From Chloroflexi bacterium CG23_combo_of_CG06-09_8_20_14_all_45_10 (GTDB lineage Bacteria > Chloroflexota > Dehalococcoidia > GIF9 > AB-539-J10), in the NCBI GenBank assembly GCA_002772325.1, contig PCSL01000048.1, positions 1-15,486 of the forward strand: DNA of 15,486 nt, read 5' to 3'. The translations under genes were made by a program, and so were the position numbers. Positions within the stretch are counted from its first letter, which is position 1, and each line of letters opens with the position of its first letter. The notes under the pieces were generated by a model, which did not search any database, was not told the DNA's origin, and worked only from the letters and a program-made list of their open reading frames with translations. Positions 1 to 8,372 of the stretch are shown in pieces.

Positions 1-47
1 AGATGGTGACAAAATCATAGAACATCAACAAAAGAAAGAGTCAATAG

Positions 48-76
48 TTGACAACAATTGTGGGAGGAGTTAAAAT
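48..76 (+). promoter_or_regulatory. Sigma-70-type promoter of the trkA-trkH operon
   Basis: A consensus -35 TTGACA (48-53) is followed by a 17-base spacer and a near-consensus -10 TAAAAT (71-76). The predicted transcription start is near 83, leaving a leader of about 140 bases before trkA. The -35 lies inside the word AATAGTTGACAACAA (43-57), which recurs inverted at 13697-13711 beside the XRE regulator gene. The partial palindrome TCAATAGTTGA (41-51) overlaps the -35, as an operator would. Confidence 0.75.
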
Positions 77-82
77 CGCCCA

Positions 83-224
83 GCAAGTGAAATCAATTAT
101 GGGATGTAGGTAAATTTGGATACGAATTGGCATTCCAAACTTGGCGATAAATTTGCTCGCCGTCCTTGAGCTAAAACTCATCCTTTGAGGGGATGAACCA
201 AAAATTTATCACGGAGATAGAAAA
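83..224 (+). other. Structured 5' leader of the trk operon
   Basis: The leader between the predicted start site and trkA contains four short inverted repeats in series: TTTGGA/TCCAAA (115-120 with 134-139), GGCGA/TCGCC (143-147 with 157-161), TGAG/CTCA (167-170 with 177-180) and TCATCC/GGATGA (178-183 with 191-196). The last two share bases 178-180, so they cannot form together. No open reading frame of note is present. The ribosome-binding site GGAG (213-216) sits 8 bases before the ATG. A switch or attenuator is possible, but no known riboswitch consensus was recognised. Confidence 0.4.
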
Positions 225-881
225 ATGTACCTCATTGTAGCAGGTTTAAGCGGTATAGGGAAGAATCTAGCTGAACTCCTGGTTAAGGAGGGGAATGCGG
301 TGGTGATTGTAGACTCAGATGAGGCAAGGTGCACTGAAATGGCAACATCCTCTGACGTGATGGTGATAACCGGGGATGCTACTAAAAAGTCAGTTCTGGA
401 GGAGGCGGGGGTCAAGAGAGCAGACGTTTTGGTTGCCTTAACTAATGATGACTCAGATAATTTAATGATTTGTATGACAGCAAGGGAAATGGGAGCCAAA
501 AAGGTGATTTCTTTGGTGAATGATGTGGTGCATGTGGAAACCTTTAAACAAGCTGAGATCGATTTCCAGGTTAGGCCCCATGCTGTGGTGGCCAAGCATA
601 TTTATCGCATGATTTTTCAGCCTTATGTGAAGGATTTTCTCTCTTTTGAAAGGGCAGAGATCTTTGAAATAGAGGTTGAGGAAGGCATGAAGTGTGTGGA
701 CAAGAAAGTCTCCGAAATAGGAATTCCAGATGGTATGAAAATACTTGTGCTGGAGCGAGCGGGAAAATATTTGGATAAAGATGCTAAGATGGAGCCCAAA
801 GATTGGCTGACTCTCATTGTAGATCGAGAATCTACCAAAAAGGGAGTCGATTTTATGAATAGATGGTTCGCCAAAGGATAA
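225..881 (+). CDS. trkA: TrkA-family potassium uptake regulatory subunit
   Basis: Cytoplasmic nucleotide-binding (RCK/KTN) subunit that gates a TrkH-type K+ channel. The 218-residue protein has one RCK unit, as in KtrA/single-domain TrkA proteins, rather than the double unit of E. coli TrkA. The N-terminal Rossmann fold spans about residues 1-130. It has a glycine motif GLSGIG (7-12), in which the usual middle Gly is Ser9, an acidic residue at the end of strand 2 (Asp30), and the GDAT segment typical of the family. The C-terminal part (about 140-210) resembles a TrkA_C domain. The start is set by GGAG 8 bases upstream. Its 3' end overlaps the next gene by 19 bases, as expected for a two-subunit transporter made by coupled translation. 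Confidence 0.93.
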   Translation: MYLIVAGLSGIGKNLAELLVKEGNAVVIVDSDEARCTEMATSSDVMVITGDATKKSVLEEAGVKRADVLVALTNDDSDNLMICMTAREMGAKKVISLVNDVVHVETFKQAEIDFQVRPHAVVAKHIYRMIFQPYVKDFLSFERAEIFEIEVEEGMKCVDKKVSEIGIPDGMKILVLERAGKYLDKDAKMEPKDWLTLIVDRESTKKGVDFMNRWFAKG

Positions 882-2284
882 GGTTAACCCTTCATATCCT
901 TGGTTCACTTCTAAAATACCTCGCCTTAGTCTATATTTTCCCCTTATTAGTTGCTGTTTATTATGGCGAGGATTGGCGGATTTTTTTATATTCACTACTA
1001 CTCACTTTAGCTCTGGGGCTATTTCTTGAATTTGGATTTAAAACTGACAAGGAAATAGAGCGTGCCGATGGCTTTACTATAGTCTCTTTCGCCTGGCTTC
1101 TTGTGCCCCTCCTTGGTGCCGTTCCTTATGTGTTTTTTGGGTGGAGTTTCCTCAATGCCTTTTTTGAGGCCATGTCAGGCTTTACCACCACTGGTGCTAC
1201 CATACTGGTGAGGGTTGAAGAATTACCCAGGAGTGCCCTCTTATGGCGTAGCCTTACCCAGTGGTTAGGTGGGATGGGGGTGATAGCTCTTTTTATTGCC
1301 ATCTTACCAAGGCTAGAAGTGGGGGGCTCTCAGCTCTTTGAACAGGAATTTCCCGGTCCTATGCCTGAAAGGCTGCGTCCCAGAATTAAAACTACGGCAA
1401 GGCTTCTCTGGGGAATTTATGTGGCGTTCACTGCTGTTGAAATAGCGCTCCTCTATTTCCTGGCTAGGCTTCACCTCTTTGACTCAATTTGCGTCTCTTT
1501 CTGCACTCTCCCTACCGGCGGATTTACCCCTACTACAGAAAGCATTGGAGCTTACGCTAACCCCTTAGCTGAGTATATTATTATGGTCTTCATGTTCCTA
1601 GCTGGCGCAAATTTTCTTGTTCATTACCACGTTTTAAGGGGGAACTTTAAAATATTTAAAGATGAGGAATTCCGGCTTTACTTAATTTTTTTGGCCTCAG
1701 GTGCGCTACTGCTAATCCTCTCGCAAGGTCTTGGCTCACATCGGTATAGTCTCTTTCAGGCAATCTCGATCATGACTACTACCGGCTTTGTCACCTGCGA
1801 TTTTGGCTCCTGGCACTTTGGTGCCAGAATGGTGCTTTTAACTTTGATGTTCATTGGAGGCTGTGGTGGCTCTACCGGGGGGGCGATAAAAGTAGTGCGG
1901 ATTTTGACCTTGCTGAAACATAGCAGGGTGATGATGAGAAAAACTATTTCTCCCAAAGCTGTGATTCCGCTGAAATATAACCAAAAACCTCTCTCAGAGG
2001 GAATAATCCGAGATATAATCTCTTTCTTTTTTCTCTACCTCCTTGTGGCAGTTGTCGCTTCCATAACGCTTGGTTTCTTAGGGCTTGATTTGGAGACATC
2101 GCTCTCAGCGGTGGCAGCTACTTTAGGGAATGTAGGGCCTGGGTTAGGTGGAGTGGGGCCGGCATTAAATTATGCCTGGCTTCCTGGAGCAGGGAAGGTT
2201 GTTTTGATTATCTGCATGTGGTTGGGAAGGCTAGAGTTGTTTACAGTTTTGATGATATTTTTGCCGCGCTTTTGGAAAAGTTAA
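863..2284 (+). CDS. trkH: TrkH-family potassium channel/transporter membrane subunit
   Basis: Integral membrane K+-translocating subunit that works with the TrkA protein encoded just upstream. The 473-residue sequence is strongly hydrophobic and shows the four pore-loop repeats of the TrkH/KtrB superfamily: TTTGAT at about 108-113, PTGGF at 217-221, TTTGF at 305-309 and GNVGPG at 422-427. Between the third and fourth repeats is the conserved glycine-rich stretch GGCGGSTGG (332-340), which in the family forms the flexible gate region of the third repeat. It ends with the usual RLELFTVL segment. The ATG lies inside trkA in another frame. There is no separate promoter, so it is the second gene of a two-gene operon. 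Confidence 0.95.
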   Translation: MVRQRIRLTLHILGSLLKYLALVYIFPLLVAVYYGEDWRIFLYSLLLTLALGLFLEFGFKTDKEIERADGFTIVSFAWLLVPLLGAVPYVFFGWSFLNAFFEAMSGFTTTGATILVRVEELPRSALLWRSLTQWLGGMGVIALFIAILPRLEVGGSQLFEQEFPGPMPERLRPRIKTTARLLWGIYVAFTAVEIALLYFLARLHLFDSICVSFCTLPTGGFTPTTESIGAYANPLAEYIIMVFMFLAGANFLVHYHVLRGNFKIFKDEEFRLYLIFLASGALLLILSQGLGSHRYSLFQAISIMTTTGFVTCDFGSWHFGARMVLLTLMFIGGCGGSTGGAIKVVRILTLLKHSRVMMRKTISPKAVIPLKYNQKPLSEGIIRDIISFFFLYLLVAVVASITLGFLGLDLETSLSAVAATLGNVGPGLGGVGPALNYAWLPGAGKVVLIICMWLGRLELFTVLMIFLPRFWKS

Positions 2285-2317
2285 TCAAGCCAGTGGAAGT
2301 TTAGAGTAAGTTTGGAC

Positions 2318-2323
2318 TATACT
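2318..2323 (+). promoter_or_regulatory. Possible -10 box for a near-leaderless pheA transcript
   Basis: TATACT at 2318-2323 would place the transcription start near 2330, two bases before the pheA ATG. An in-frame TAA at 2326-2328 rules out any earlier start, and no Shine-Dalgarno sequence precedes the ATG. The matching -35 is weak, so this is only a suggestion; read-through from trkH is the alternative. Confidence 0.35.
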
Positions 2324-2331
2324 TTTAAATT

Positions 2332-3147
2332 ATGATTAAGGTTGCTTTTCAGGGGGACAGAGGTGCTTTCAGTGAGGATGCCGCCATAAAGCTTTTCGGC
2401 GGCAACGTAGATTTCTTGCCTTGCATTCGCCTTCGAGATGTCTTCCAAGCTGTGGTTGAGGACAAGGTCAGTTTCGGCGTGGTTCCCATAGAGAACTCCC
2501 AGGCTGGTAGCATCAACGAAACGTATGACTTGCTATTGGCATACCCTCTTAATATATACGCTGAAGTCATTCTGAGGATAAGTCATTATTTAATGGCTTT
2601 GCCCGGAGAAAAATTGGCTGATATAAGAAAGGTCTATTCCCATCCTCAAGCTCTGGCTCAGTGTGAGGATTTTCTGAGCAAGTTGAAGCTTGAAACCGTG
2701 CCTGGTTACGATACCGCAGGTAGCGCCAAAATGATAAGGGAGAATCAGTTGGAAGAGTGTGCTGCTATAGCCAGCCGGAGAGCCGCTGATATCTATGGCT
2801 TGGAGATACTGGCACCGCAAATTGAAAACAATATTAATAATTACACCAAGTTTTTTGCTATCTCTAAACAAAAAGCTAAGCCGGCTGAAAGAAACAAAAC
2901 CTCTATTGTTTTTACTGCTGAGCATGTACCTGGTGCCCTATATAAAGTCCTGGGCATATTCGCCATTAGGAATATAAATCTGACGAAATTAGAATCTAGG
3001 CCAAGTAAAAGCAAACCGTGGGAGTATGTTTTTTATACCGATTTTGAAGGGCACATAGATAGTGAAGTTTATCAAGAGGCTATAAAAGAGCTTGAACAGG
3101 TAACCACTTTTGTTAAAGTTCTAGGCTCATATCCTCAAGCTGAGTAG
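2332..3147 (+). CDS. pheA: Prephenate dehydratase
   Basis: Converts prephenate to phenylpyruvate, the committed step of phenylalanine synthesis, in the cytoplasm. At 271 residues it is the monofunctional form, with no chorismate mutase domain. The catalytic PDT domain covers about residues 1-180 (IKVAFQGDRGAFSEDAA, VPIENSQAGSINETYD). An ACT regulatory domain follows (about 190-270), with GALYKVLGIFA and the ESRP motif that binds Phe for feedback inhibition. The family's TRF motif reads TKF here (172-174), a conservative change worth noting. It stops 4 bases before the convergent HIT gene. It lies 47 bases after trkH but has no functional link to K+ uptake. Confidence 0.95.
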   Translation: MIKVAFQGDRGAFSEDAAIKLFGGNVDFLPCIRLRDVFQAVVEDKVSFGVVPIENSQAGSINETYDLLLAYPLNIYAEVILRISHYLMALPGEKLADIRKVYSHPQALAQCEDFLSKLKLETVPGYDTAGSAKMIRENQLEECAAIASRRAADIYGLEILAPQIENNINNYTKFFAISKQKAKPAERNKTSIVFTAEHVPGALYKVLGIFAIRNINLTKLESRPSKSKPWEYVFYTDFEGHIDSEVYQEAIKELEQVTTFVKVLGSYPQAE

Positions 3148-3151
3148 CGAT

Positions 3152-3628
3152 TTACTTAATAGCGGCTTTTAGTTTTTTATAAGTGGCAGCTAACTCCTCT
3201 GATATTACCCTGGTATTGGCCAATACGGGCATAAAGTTAACATCACCTTGCCATCGGGGCACTATATGAGTATGGAGATGTTCTTCTATTCCAGCTCCAG
3301 CGACCTTGCCTATGTTTAAACCTATGTTGAAGCCATCGGGATTAAGTATCTCTTTTAAAAGAGCCAAGCTTTTCTTCACAAGGTTGAAGTGGTCTGTTAG
3401 CTCGTCATCTGTTAAATCCTGCAGATTTGCTACATGGCGATAAGGAGCTATCATTAGGTGTCCCGGGTTATAGGGGAAGGCATTCAAGATTATGAAGTTA
3501 TTTTGGCTGCGGTGAAGGATGAAGTTCGTCTCGTCCTTATTTTCTTTAGATTTTTGGCACAGGATGCAGCCACTCTCCTTCGGCCTGGTAACATATTGTA
3601 TTCGCCATGGTGCCCAGAGCTGTTCCAT
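3152..3628 (-). CDS. HIT-family nucleotide hydrolase/phosphorylase (Ap4A phosphorylase-like)
   Basis: Cytoplasmic histidine-triad protein of 158 residues. The triad HLHTHIV (HxHxHxx, within EEHLHTHIVPRW) supplies the nucleophilic His that attacks the alpha-phosphate of nucleotide substrates. The N-terminus MEQLWAPWR, the CILC pair (21-24) and YNPGHLMIAPYRH resemble the actinobacterial/Chloroflexi group related to Ap4A phosphorylase, so dinucleoside polyphosphates are plausible substrates. The exact reaction cannot be read from sequence. It follows rpoD by 42 bases on the same strand and is probably co-transcribed with it. No Shine-Dalgarno is visible; the start is chosen from the family's conserved N-terminus. 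Confidence 0.9.
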   Translation of the reverse strand: MEQLWAPWRIQYVTRPKESGCILCQKSKENKDETNFILHRSQNNFIILNAFPYNPGHLMIAPYRHVANLQDLTDDELTDHFNLVKKSLALLKEILNPDGFNIGLNIGKVAGAGIEEHLHTHIVPRWQGDVNFMPVLANTRVISEELAATYKKLKAAIK

Positions 3629-3670
3629 AATCGATTTATCAGATACAAGAGCTAACCAATTTAGTAGCGC

Positions 3671-5134
3671 TTACTCTAAATAATCCCTAAGTTTTCGACT
3701 CTTACTAGGGTGGCGCAACTTGCGCAAAGCTTTAGCTTCAATCTGGCGAATCCTCTCTCGAGTTACATTGAATTCTTGTCCCACTTCTTCCAAGGTTCTG
3801 GTATGTCCATCCTTGAGGCCGAATCTGAGCTGTAGCACCCTTTTCTCTCGTGGGGTAAGCTCATCAAGTACCCTATCTATCTGTTCTTTGAGTAACTGCT
3901 GTGTGGCAGCTTCGATTGGCGCCAAGCTAGCATGGTCTTCGACAAAGTCACCCAAGCGACTGTTCTCCTCTTCACCGACAGGCGTCTCCAGCGATATCGG
4001 CTCATGGTGAAATAGGTCTATAATTTCCTCTACCCTTTCGGGAGTCAAATTTAATTGGTTGCCAATTTCTTTATAGCTTGGTTCGCGCCCAAGTTCCTGA
4101 GTTAGCTGTCGCATCGTCCGCAGTAACTTATTGATTGTTTCTACCATGTGCACTGGGATGCGAATAGTGCGAGATTGGTCAGCTATGGATCGGGTGATGC
4201 CTTGTCTGATCCACCAAGTGGCGTAAGTGCTGAACTTGTAACCTTTTCTATGCCGAAACTTGTCTACCGCTCGCATAAGGCCAATATTTCCCTCTTGGAT
4301 AAGGTCGAGGAGGGACATACCATGTCCGATGTATTTCCTGGCTATGCTAACCACCAGGCGCAGGTTTGCCTCAGCGAGGTGTTCTTCTGCCCTTTTTGCC
4401 TCAGCCCTTACCTCTTCAAAGTGGGTTTTAAACTGCTCGTTATAGGAGTGAAGCTGGGAGAGGAATTTGTTGCTAGCCAGGAGAGCCTTTATCTCTTGCC
4501 CTGAAGGTTTATCTCCAATAAAGATCAGCGATTGTGGTGGCAAGAGGCGGCTGTTCAAAGAAAGGTTTATTATGGCTTCCTCTGCTGCGGCAGTTTCTTT
4601 GCCTGTCTTTTCGGCCATGGCTGTTACCAATGCTAAGGCTAGCTCATTATCGATAGCAGCGCGAAATTTAGGATTTGTGCTTGTCTCTGCTAGACTACAA
4701 GAGCGCTCGATGCCACAGTGCTCTTTGACAACTTCGATGATAGGGTAAGCCCGGGATAGTTGAGAAATTAGGTCCACTACTATGTCAACTGCTGAAGGAA
4801 ATTTCTTGTGCTTCTTGAAGTGTGCGTCTTCAATTTTCCTCAAGTGGTTTCCTTGTTCTATTTTGCTGGATAGTTCCTTCTCTTCAGCGGCTGTGAGAAG
4901 TGGCACCTTGCCGATGTCGCGAAGGTACATGCGAGCTAAGTCATCAATTATCTCCTGTTCCTCCGCCGCTACTACTAGTGGCTTAGCTTCTTTAGTGGTC
5001 ACTTCCTCCGCAGTCTCTTCCTCAAATGCGACACCACTAACCTCAGCTTCACCCTCGTCGGCGGGGGGCTCTTCTGGAGGTGATTCCTCATCCTCATTTA
5101 TGTCAGGAGTCCTACCTTTAATTAAATCCATCAT
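3671..5134 (-). CDS. rpoD: Primary RNA polymerase sigma factor (sigma-70/SigA)
   Basis: Housekeeping sigma factor that directs RNA polymerase to -35/-10 promoters such as those in this window. The 487-residue protein starts with an acidic, low-complexity segment (about 1-60). Region 1.2 follows ([17 protein letters not shown]), then a non-conserved insertion of roughly 120 residues. Regions 2.1-2.4 are intact ([50 protein letters not shown]), then region 3, and region 4 with its helix-turn-helix ([30 protein letters not shown]). The first codon overlaps the dnaG stop by four bases (ATGA), which implies translational coupling. The start has two consecutive ATG codons. dnaG-rpoD is the core of the classical macromolecular synthesis operon. 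Confidence 0.97.
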   Translation of the reverse strand: MMDLIKGRTPDINEDEESPPEEPPADEGEAEVSGVAFEEETAEEVTTKEAKPLVVAAEEQEIIDDLARMYLRDIGKVPLLTAAEEKELSSKIEQGNHLRKIEDAHFKKHKKFPSAVDIVVDLISQLSRAYPIIEVVKEHCGIERSCSLAETSTNPKFRAAIDNELALALVTAMAEKTGKETAAAEEAIINLSLNSRLLPPQSLIFIGDKPSGQEIKALLASNKFLSQLHSYNEQFKTHFEEVRAEAKRAEEHLAEANLRLVVSIARKYIGHGMSLLDLIQEGNIGLMRAVDKFRHRKGYKFSTYATWWIRQGITRSIADQSRTIRIPVHMVETINKLLRTMRQLTQELGREPSYKEIGNQLNLTPERVEEIIDLFHHEPISLETPVGEEENSRLGDFVEDHASLAPIEAATQQLLKEQIDRVLDELTPREKRVLQLRFGLKDGHTRTLEEVGQEFNVTRERIRQIEAKALRKLRHPSKSRKLRDYLE

Positions 5135-6984
5135 CTAACCTCTTTTGTTCTTGCTGGTTTCCCGCGTTTAATGAAGATCTCCTTGAGTTGCTCACTGGCT
5201 CTTATTCCCTCTTCATCCAGTTTAGCTAGCTCGGCATTCACGCCTTCTTTCTCCCGGGTAAGATTAAACATTAGTTCTCTACCAGCCTCCAACCTCTTTG
5301 AGAATCTCTCTTGCAAACTAAGAATGCAATCGTTCAGAGCCTGTTGCCGCTCAGATTCATTTTTATCCAAGATTGGCTTATTCATTAAGTAGTTTAAGTG
5401 TTCTAATAGATTGGCGTCAACTTTCTCTTTAAGCTTGGAACTGTCCTGGGTGCATTGCCACTTGATGAAAACCTCACGATTCTCGGTGCTTTCAAAATGC
5501 TCTGTTGACAACTCTCGAGATGCCTGGCGAAGTTCTGGATATTGGAGCAGCAGAGCCAGGCAATATTCCTCAATAGGATTGGACACGAGTTGCTGAGTGA
5601 AGCGAGATTGTTCTATTGCCTCACTCAATCGTTGTCTCTTCTTGGTGGTTTGTGATTTTCTCAAAGTGGCTGCCAGTATAGATTCGCTGATGGTTAGTCG
5701 GCGGGCTAATTTTTGCACATAGTGAGCTTGCCGTACGGGGTCTTTTATTTCATAAACTAAGGGCAGCAATTTTTGTATCGCTAGAGACTTATCCTTGGCT
5801 TTATTGGGATCAATCTTACTTATTATGGTCGCAAAGGCAAAATCCAGTATAGGTAGGGCTTGTTCCACCAGGTTTTGCCAAAGGTCGGGACTCTCATCTA
5901 TCACTTTATCGGGGTCTTTGCCCTGAGGCAAAGGAATAACCTTTATCTCAGCATTAAGAATATTTTCGTATTTTACTAATCCAGACCAGGTAGGGATTGG
6001 CGTTACCTTTTTTTCCAGGGAGGCAACTAATACCTCGGCACTTCGCAAAGTAGCTTCCTCTCCGGCAGCATCAGCATCAAGAGATAGGGCTATGTTTCTG
6101 GTCAACCTCTGGATGATCGCCACTTGTTTTTCCGTTACGGAGATTCCCATCGAGGCAACTACATTCTGCCAGCCATGCTGATGGGCTCTAAGAACATCCA
6201 TATAACCCTCTACAATTACTGCTGAATTTTCTCTCCTAATGGCAGTTTTAGCCTGGTCAATTCCATAAAGGCTACCGCTCTTATCAAAAATTTGTGTTTG
6301 GGGGGAGTTAATATATTTAGGTAAAGATTCATCTAGTACCCTTGCTCCAAAGCCAGTGACCCGGCCTTGAATATCACATATGGGGAACATCAACCGGTTG
6401 CGAAACCTATCATAATTACCTCCCCCCTCCTTCTCTATTATCAAGCCAGCTTCAGCTAGTTCGCCTTCTTCATATCGTTTGCTCGTTAAGAATTTCTTAA
6501 GTGCTTCCCAACTATCGGGGCTAAAACCTAATCGGAATTTCTCCATAGTTTCGGGTGTGATCTTTCTTTTGCTGAGATAAGCTCTAGCTGGCTCACCGGC
6601 TTTAGTATTTAAAAGTAAGTGGCGGTAGTATTCGGCTGCCGCCTCATTAATCTGGAATAATCTCTCCCTCTTTTCATCTTCAGCGCTTTTTGATATCTGG
6701 GGTGAAATTAGAGTTATACCTGCTCTTTGAGCTAAGAGGCGGAGACCTTGACCAAAGTCAATTCCCTCCTTCTTCATGACGAAGGAGAAGACATCGCCTC
6801 CGCTGCTACAGGCGCCAAAGCAGTGCCAGGTCTGTTGTTCTGGGAAGACAAAAAAGGAGGGATGTTTCTCGCTGTGAAAGGGACATAAAGCCTTAAAATT
6901 ACGCCCTGCTTTCTGCAGAGAGACATAATCTGAGACAATCTCTACAATGTCTGTTCTTTGTTTTACTTCATTGATTACGGTCAT
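5131..6984 (-). CDS. dnaG: DNA primase
   Basis: Synthesises RNA primers for replication and acts with the DnaB helicase at the fork. The 617-residue protein has an N-terminal zinc-binding domain (Cys34, His37, Cys55, Cys59). It has a catalytic TOPRIM core with the EGYMD motif (Glu259) and the acidic LDADAAG motif, then a C-terminal region that in the family binds the helicase. The second zinc pair is C-x3-C (HCFGAC) instead of the common C-x2-C. The start is fixed by an in-frame TAA immediately upstream of the ATG. No Shine-Dalgarno precedes it, and the upstream bases belong to the heptad repeat tract. It overlaps rpoD by four bases. Confidence 0.97.
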   Translation of the reverse strand: MTVINEVKQRTDIVEIVSDYVSLQKAGRNFKALCPFHSEKHPSFFVFPEQQTWHCFGACSSGGDVFSFVMKKEGIDFGQGLRLLAQRAGITLISPQISKSAEDEKRERLFQINEAAAEYYRHLLLNTKAGEPARAYLSKRKITPETMEKFRLGFSPDSWEALKKFLTSKRYEEGELAEAGLIIEKEGGGNYDRFRNRLMFPICDIQGRVTGFGARVLDESLPKYINSPQTQIFDKSGSLYGIDQAKTAIRRENSAVIVEGYMDVLRAHQHGWQNVVASMGISVTEKQVAIIQRLTRNIALSLDADAAGEEATLRSAEVLVASLEKKVTPIPTWSGLVKYENILNAEIKVIPLPQGKDPDKVIDESPDLWQNLVEQALPILDFAFATIISKIDPNKAKDKSLAIQKLLPLVYEIKDPVRQAHYVQKLARRLTISESILAATLRKSQTTKKRQRLSEAIEQSRFTQQLVSNPIEEYCLALLLQYPELRQASRELSTEHFESTENREVFIKWQCTQDSSKLKEKVDANLLEHLNYLMNKPILDKNESERQQALNDCILSLQERFSKRLEAGRELMFNLTREKEGVNAELAKLDEEGIRASEQLKEIFIKRGKPARTKEVR

Positions 6985-7256
6985 TTAGTTTAAATTCTAA
7001 ATCCTAATATCTAAATCCTAAACAAATTCAAATTTCTAAATTCAAAACCCCCTAAAATCAAAAGTCAAAGATAAAAGGTCAAAATTACAATTCAAAATGC
7101 AAAAATGCTTCATTTCCTTAAACCCTGTTAGATCCAATGCAAATTTATAGACACAGCCCTTGAATTCACTTTTAAATTTTACTTTGTCATTTTACATTTT
7201 TATTTCGTTTTGGTCATTTGATATTATTTAGGATTTGGTGCTTTGGATTTCTCTTA
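6985..7256 (-). repeat. A/T-rich heptad repeat tract with inverted arms
   Basis: The 243-base gap between dnaG and dgt is filled by degenerate 7-base units. Near dnaG, on the plus strand, they read TAAATTC, TAAATCC, TAATATC, TAAATCC (6991-7018), then AAATTTC TAAATTC further on. At the dgt side (about 7221-7250) the same kind of unit is in the opposite orientation (TTTAGGATTTGG...CTTTGGATTT). The two arms could therefore form an imperfect long hairpin or cruciform. The right arm runs into dgt and encodes its last residues. No protein of convincing length is encoded. The dnaG promoter should lie here; TAGAAT on the minus strand (6999-6994) is the closest -10-like word. Confidence 0.6.
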
Positions 7257-8289
7257 GTGATATTTCCTCGGCCAATCGTAGCGCATATTGGTCAGTCATT
7301 CCAGCGATGTAATCGACCACTTTACGTTCCTTGGTATCGTCCGGAGAGGCAAATTCTGGGGGTAATTTATCTTCATGTTTCAGGAAATAGGAGTGGAGGA
7401 GGTGCATTGTTTTTCTTGCTCTGGCTGCTTCTTTAGTGGCTAAGCTGGGATTATATACTTTATCAAATAGAAACTGGCGGAGGTTATTACTTGCCCTGAT
7501 AACTTCTGGGCTCATAGCGATAATTGGTTTTGCCAAGCTGCTGAGTTTGCTAACTGGCCAAGAGCAGGTCACAATATCACAGACCAGGGTATTAATTCGC
7601 TGGGAATGTGTATGGCCTAGAATGCTTACTGCTTGCTCAGGCAAGTCGTTTTCGCTGATGATACCAGACCTTATAGCGTCACCAATATCGTGGTTAACAT
7701 AAGCAATGATGTCTGCTAATTTGCATACTTGACCTTCCAGGGTGCTCATATCTTCCCATCCCTCTCCTAAGATATCTGCTTGCCCTTTGGAATGCTTAAG
7801 GATGCCGTCTCGCACTTCCCAGGTAAGATTAAGTCCTTGCCCATCTTTCTCCAATAGGTCAACTACTCGCAAGCTTTGCTCATTATGTCTGAAGCCGACG
7901 GGGTAAAGTTCGTTTAAAACCTCTTCACCTATATGACCAAAAGGGGTATGCCCCAAGTCATGTCCTAAGGCAATAGCTTCGCTTAAATCCTCGTTAAGAT
8001 TCAAGGCTCGTGATATAGTTCTGGCAATTTGGGAGACCTCCAGGGTATGAGTAAGCCTGGTGACATAATGGTCACCTAAAGGGGCAATAAAGACCTGTGT
8101 CTTATGCTTGAGGCGGCGAAAAGCTTTGGAGTGGATAATACGGTCGCGATCGCGCTGAAAGCAAGTTCTTATAGGGCATGGCTCCTCCCATCTCAGCCTG
8201 CCCCGGCTGAATTTGCTCTTAGCGGCATAAGGAGAAAGGCTTTCCTCTCGTTTCTCTGTTTGCTGACGTATACCAAGTTCATGAATCAT
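7228..8289 (-). CDS. dgt: dGTPase-like HD-domain deoxynucleotide triphosphohydrolase
   Basis: Hydrolyses deoxynucleoside triphosphates to the nucleoside and triphosphate, affecting dNTP pools. The HD-superfamily metal site is visible: His81 (RLTHTLE), His110-Asp111 (GHDLGHTPFGH) and the later Asp in YVNHD (about 201). The frame is open further upstream to 8418, but the family's usual N-terminus (REESLSPYAAKSKFSRGR) favours the ATG at 8289, giving 353 residues. The extra upstream codons would fall in a dispersed repeat and beyond the predicted promoter. A perfect AAGGAGG (8320-8314) lies 24 bases before this ATG, further than usual. The C-terminal residues and stop codon lie in the heptad repeat tract. 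Confidence 0.9.
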   Translation of the reverse strand: MIHELGIRQQTEKREESLSPYAAKSKFSRGRLRWEEPCPIRTCFQRDRDRIIHSKAFRRLKHKTQVFIAPLGDHYVTRLTHTLEVSQIARTISRALNLNEDLSEAIALGHDLGHTPFGHIGEEVLNELYPVGFRHNEQSLRVVDLLEKDGQGLNLTWEVRDGILKHSKGQADILGEGWEDMSTLEGQVCKLADIIAYVNHDIGDAIRSGIISENDLPEQAVSILGHTHSQRINTLVCDIVTCSWPVSKLSSLAKPIIAMSPEVIRASNNLRQFLFDKVYNPSLATKEAARARKTMHLLHSYFLKHEDKLPPEFASPDDTKERKVVDYIAGMTDQYALRLAEEISLREIQSTKS

Positions 8290-8336
8290 TAGAGCCTTAG
8301 TTTTGCTTCTACGCCTCCTTTTGCTGTGATAGTTGA

Positions 8337-8345
8337 ATTGTATCA
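8337..8345 (-). promoter_or_regulatory. Extended -10 promoter of dgt
   Basis: On the minus strand TGATACAAT (8345-8337) fits an extended -10 (TGN plus TACAAT). Transcription would start near 8330, leaving about 40 bases of leader that include AAGGAGG. A TTGACC lies upstream with a spacing of 13, too short for a standard -35. This position excludes the longer dgt reading frame that starts at 8418. Confidence 0.45.
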
Positions 8346-8372
8346 TGTGGGGTGGGGTCAAACAAATGCTTA

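Noticed and set aside
83..224. c-di-AMP (ydaO-type) riboswitch in the trk leader
   Set aside because: Pieces such as GCCG...GAGCTAA and GGGGATGAA recall the consensus, but their order is wrong and the characteristic pairing could not be traced.
462..995. Minus-strand 177-residue reading frame opposite trkA/trkH
   Set aside because: It is antisense to two well-supported genes, has no recognisable domain or ribosome-binding site, and is a shadow frame.
4148..5138. Plus-strand frames of about 90-118 residues opposite rpoD
   Set aside because: They mirror conserved sigma-factor coding sequence and have serine-rich or low-complexity content typical of antisense frames.
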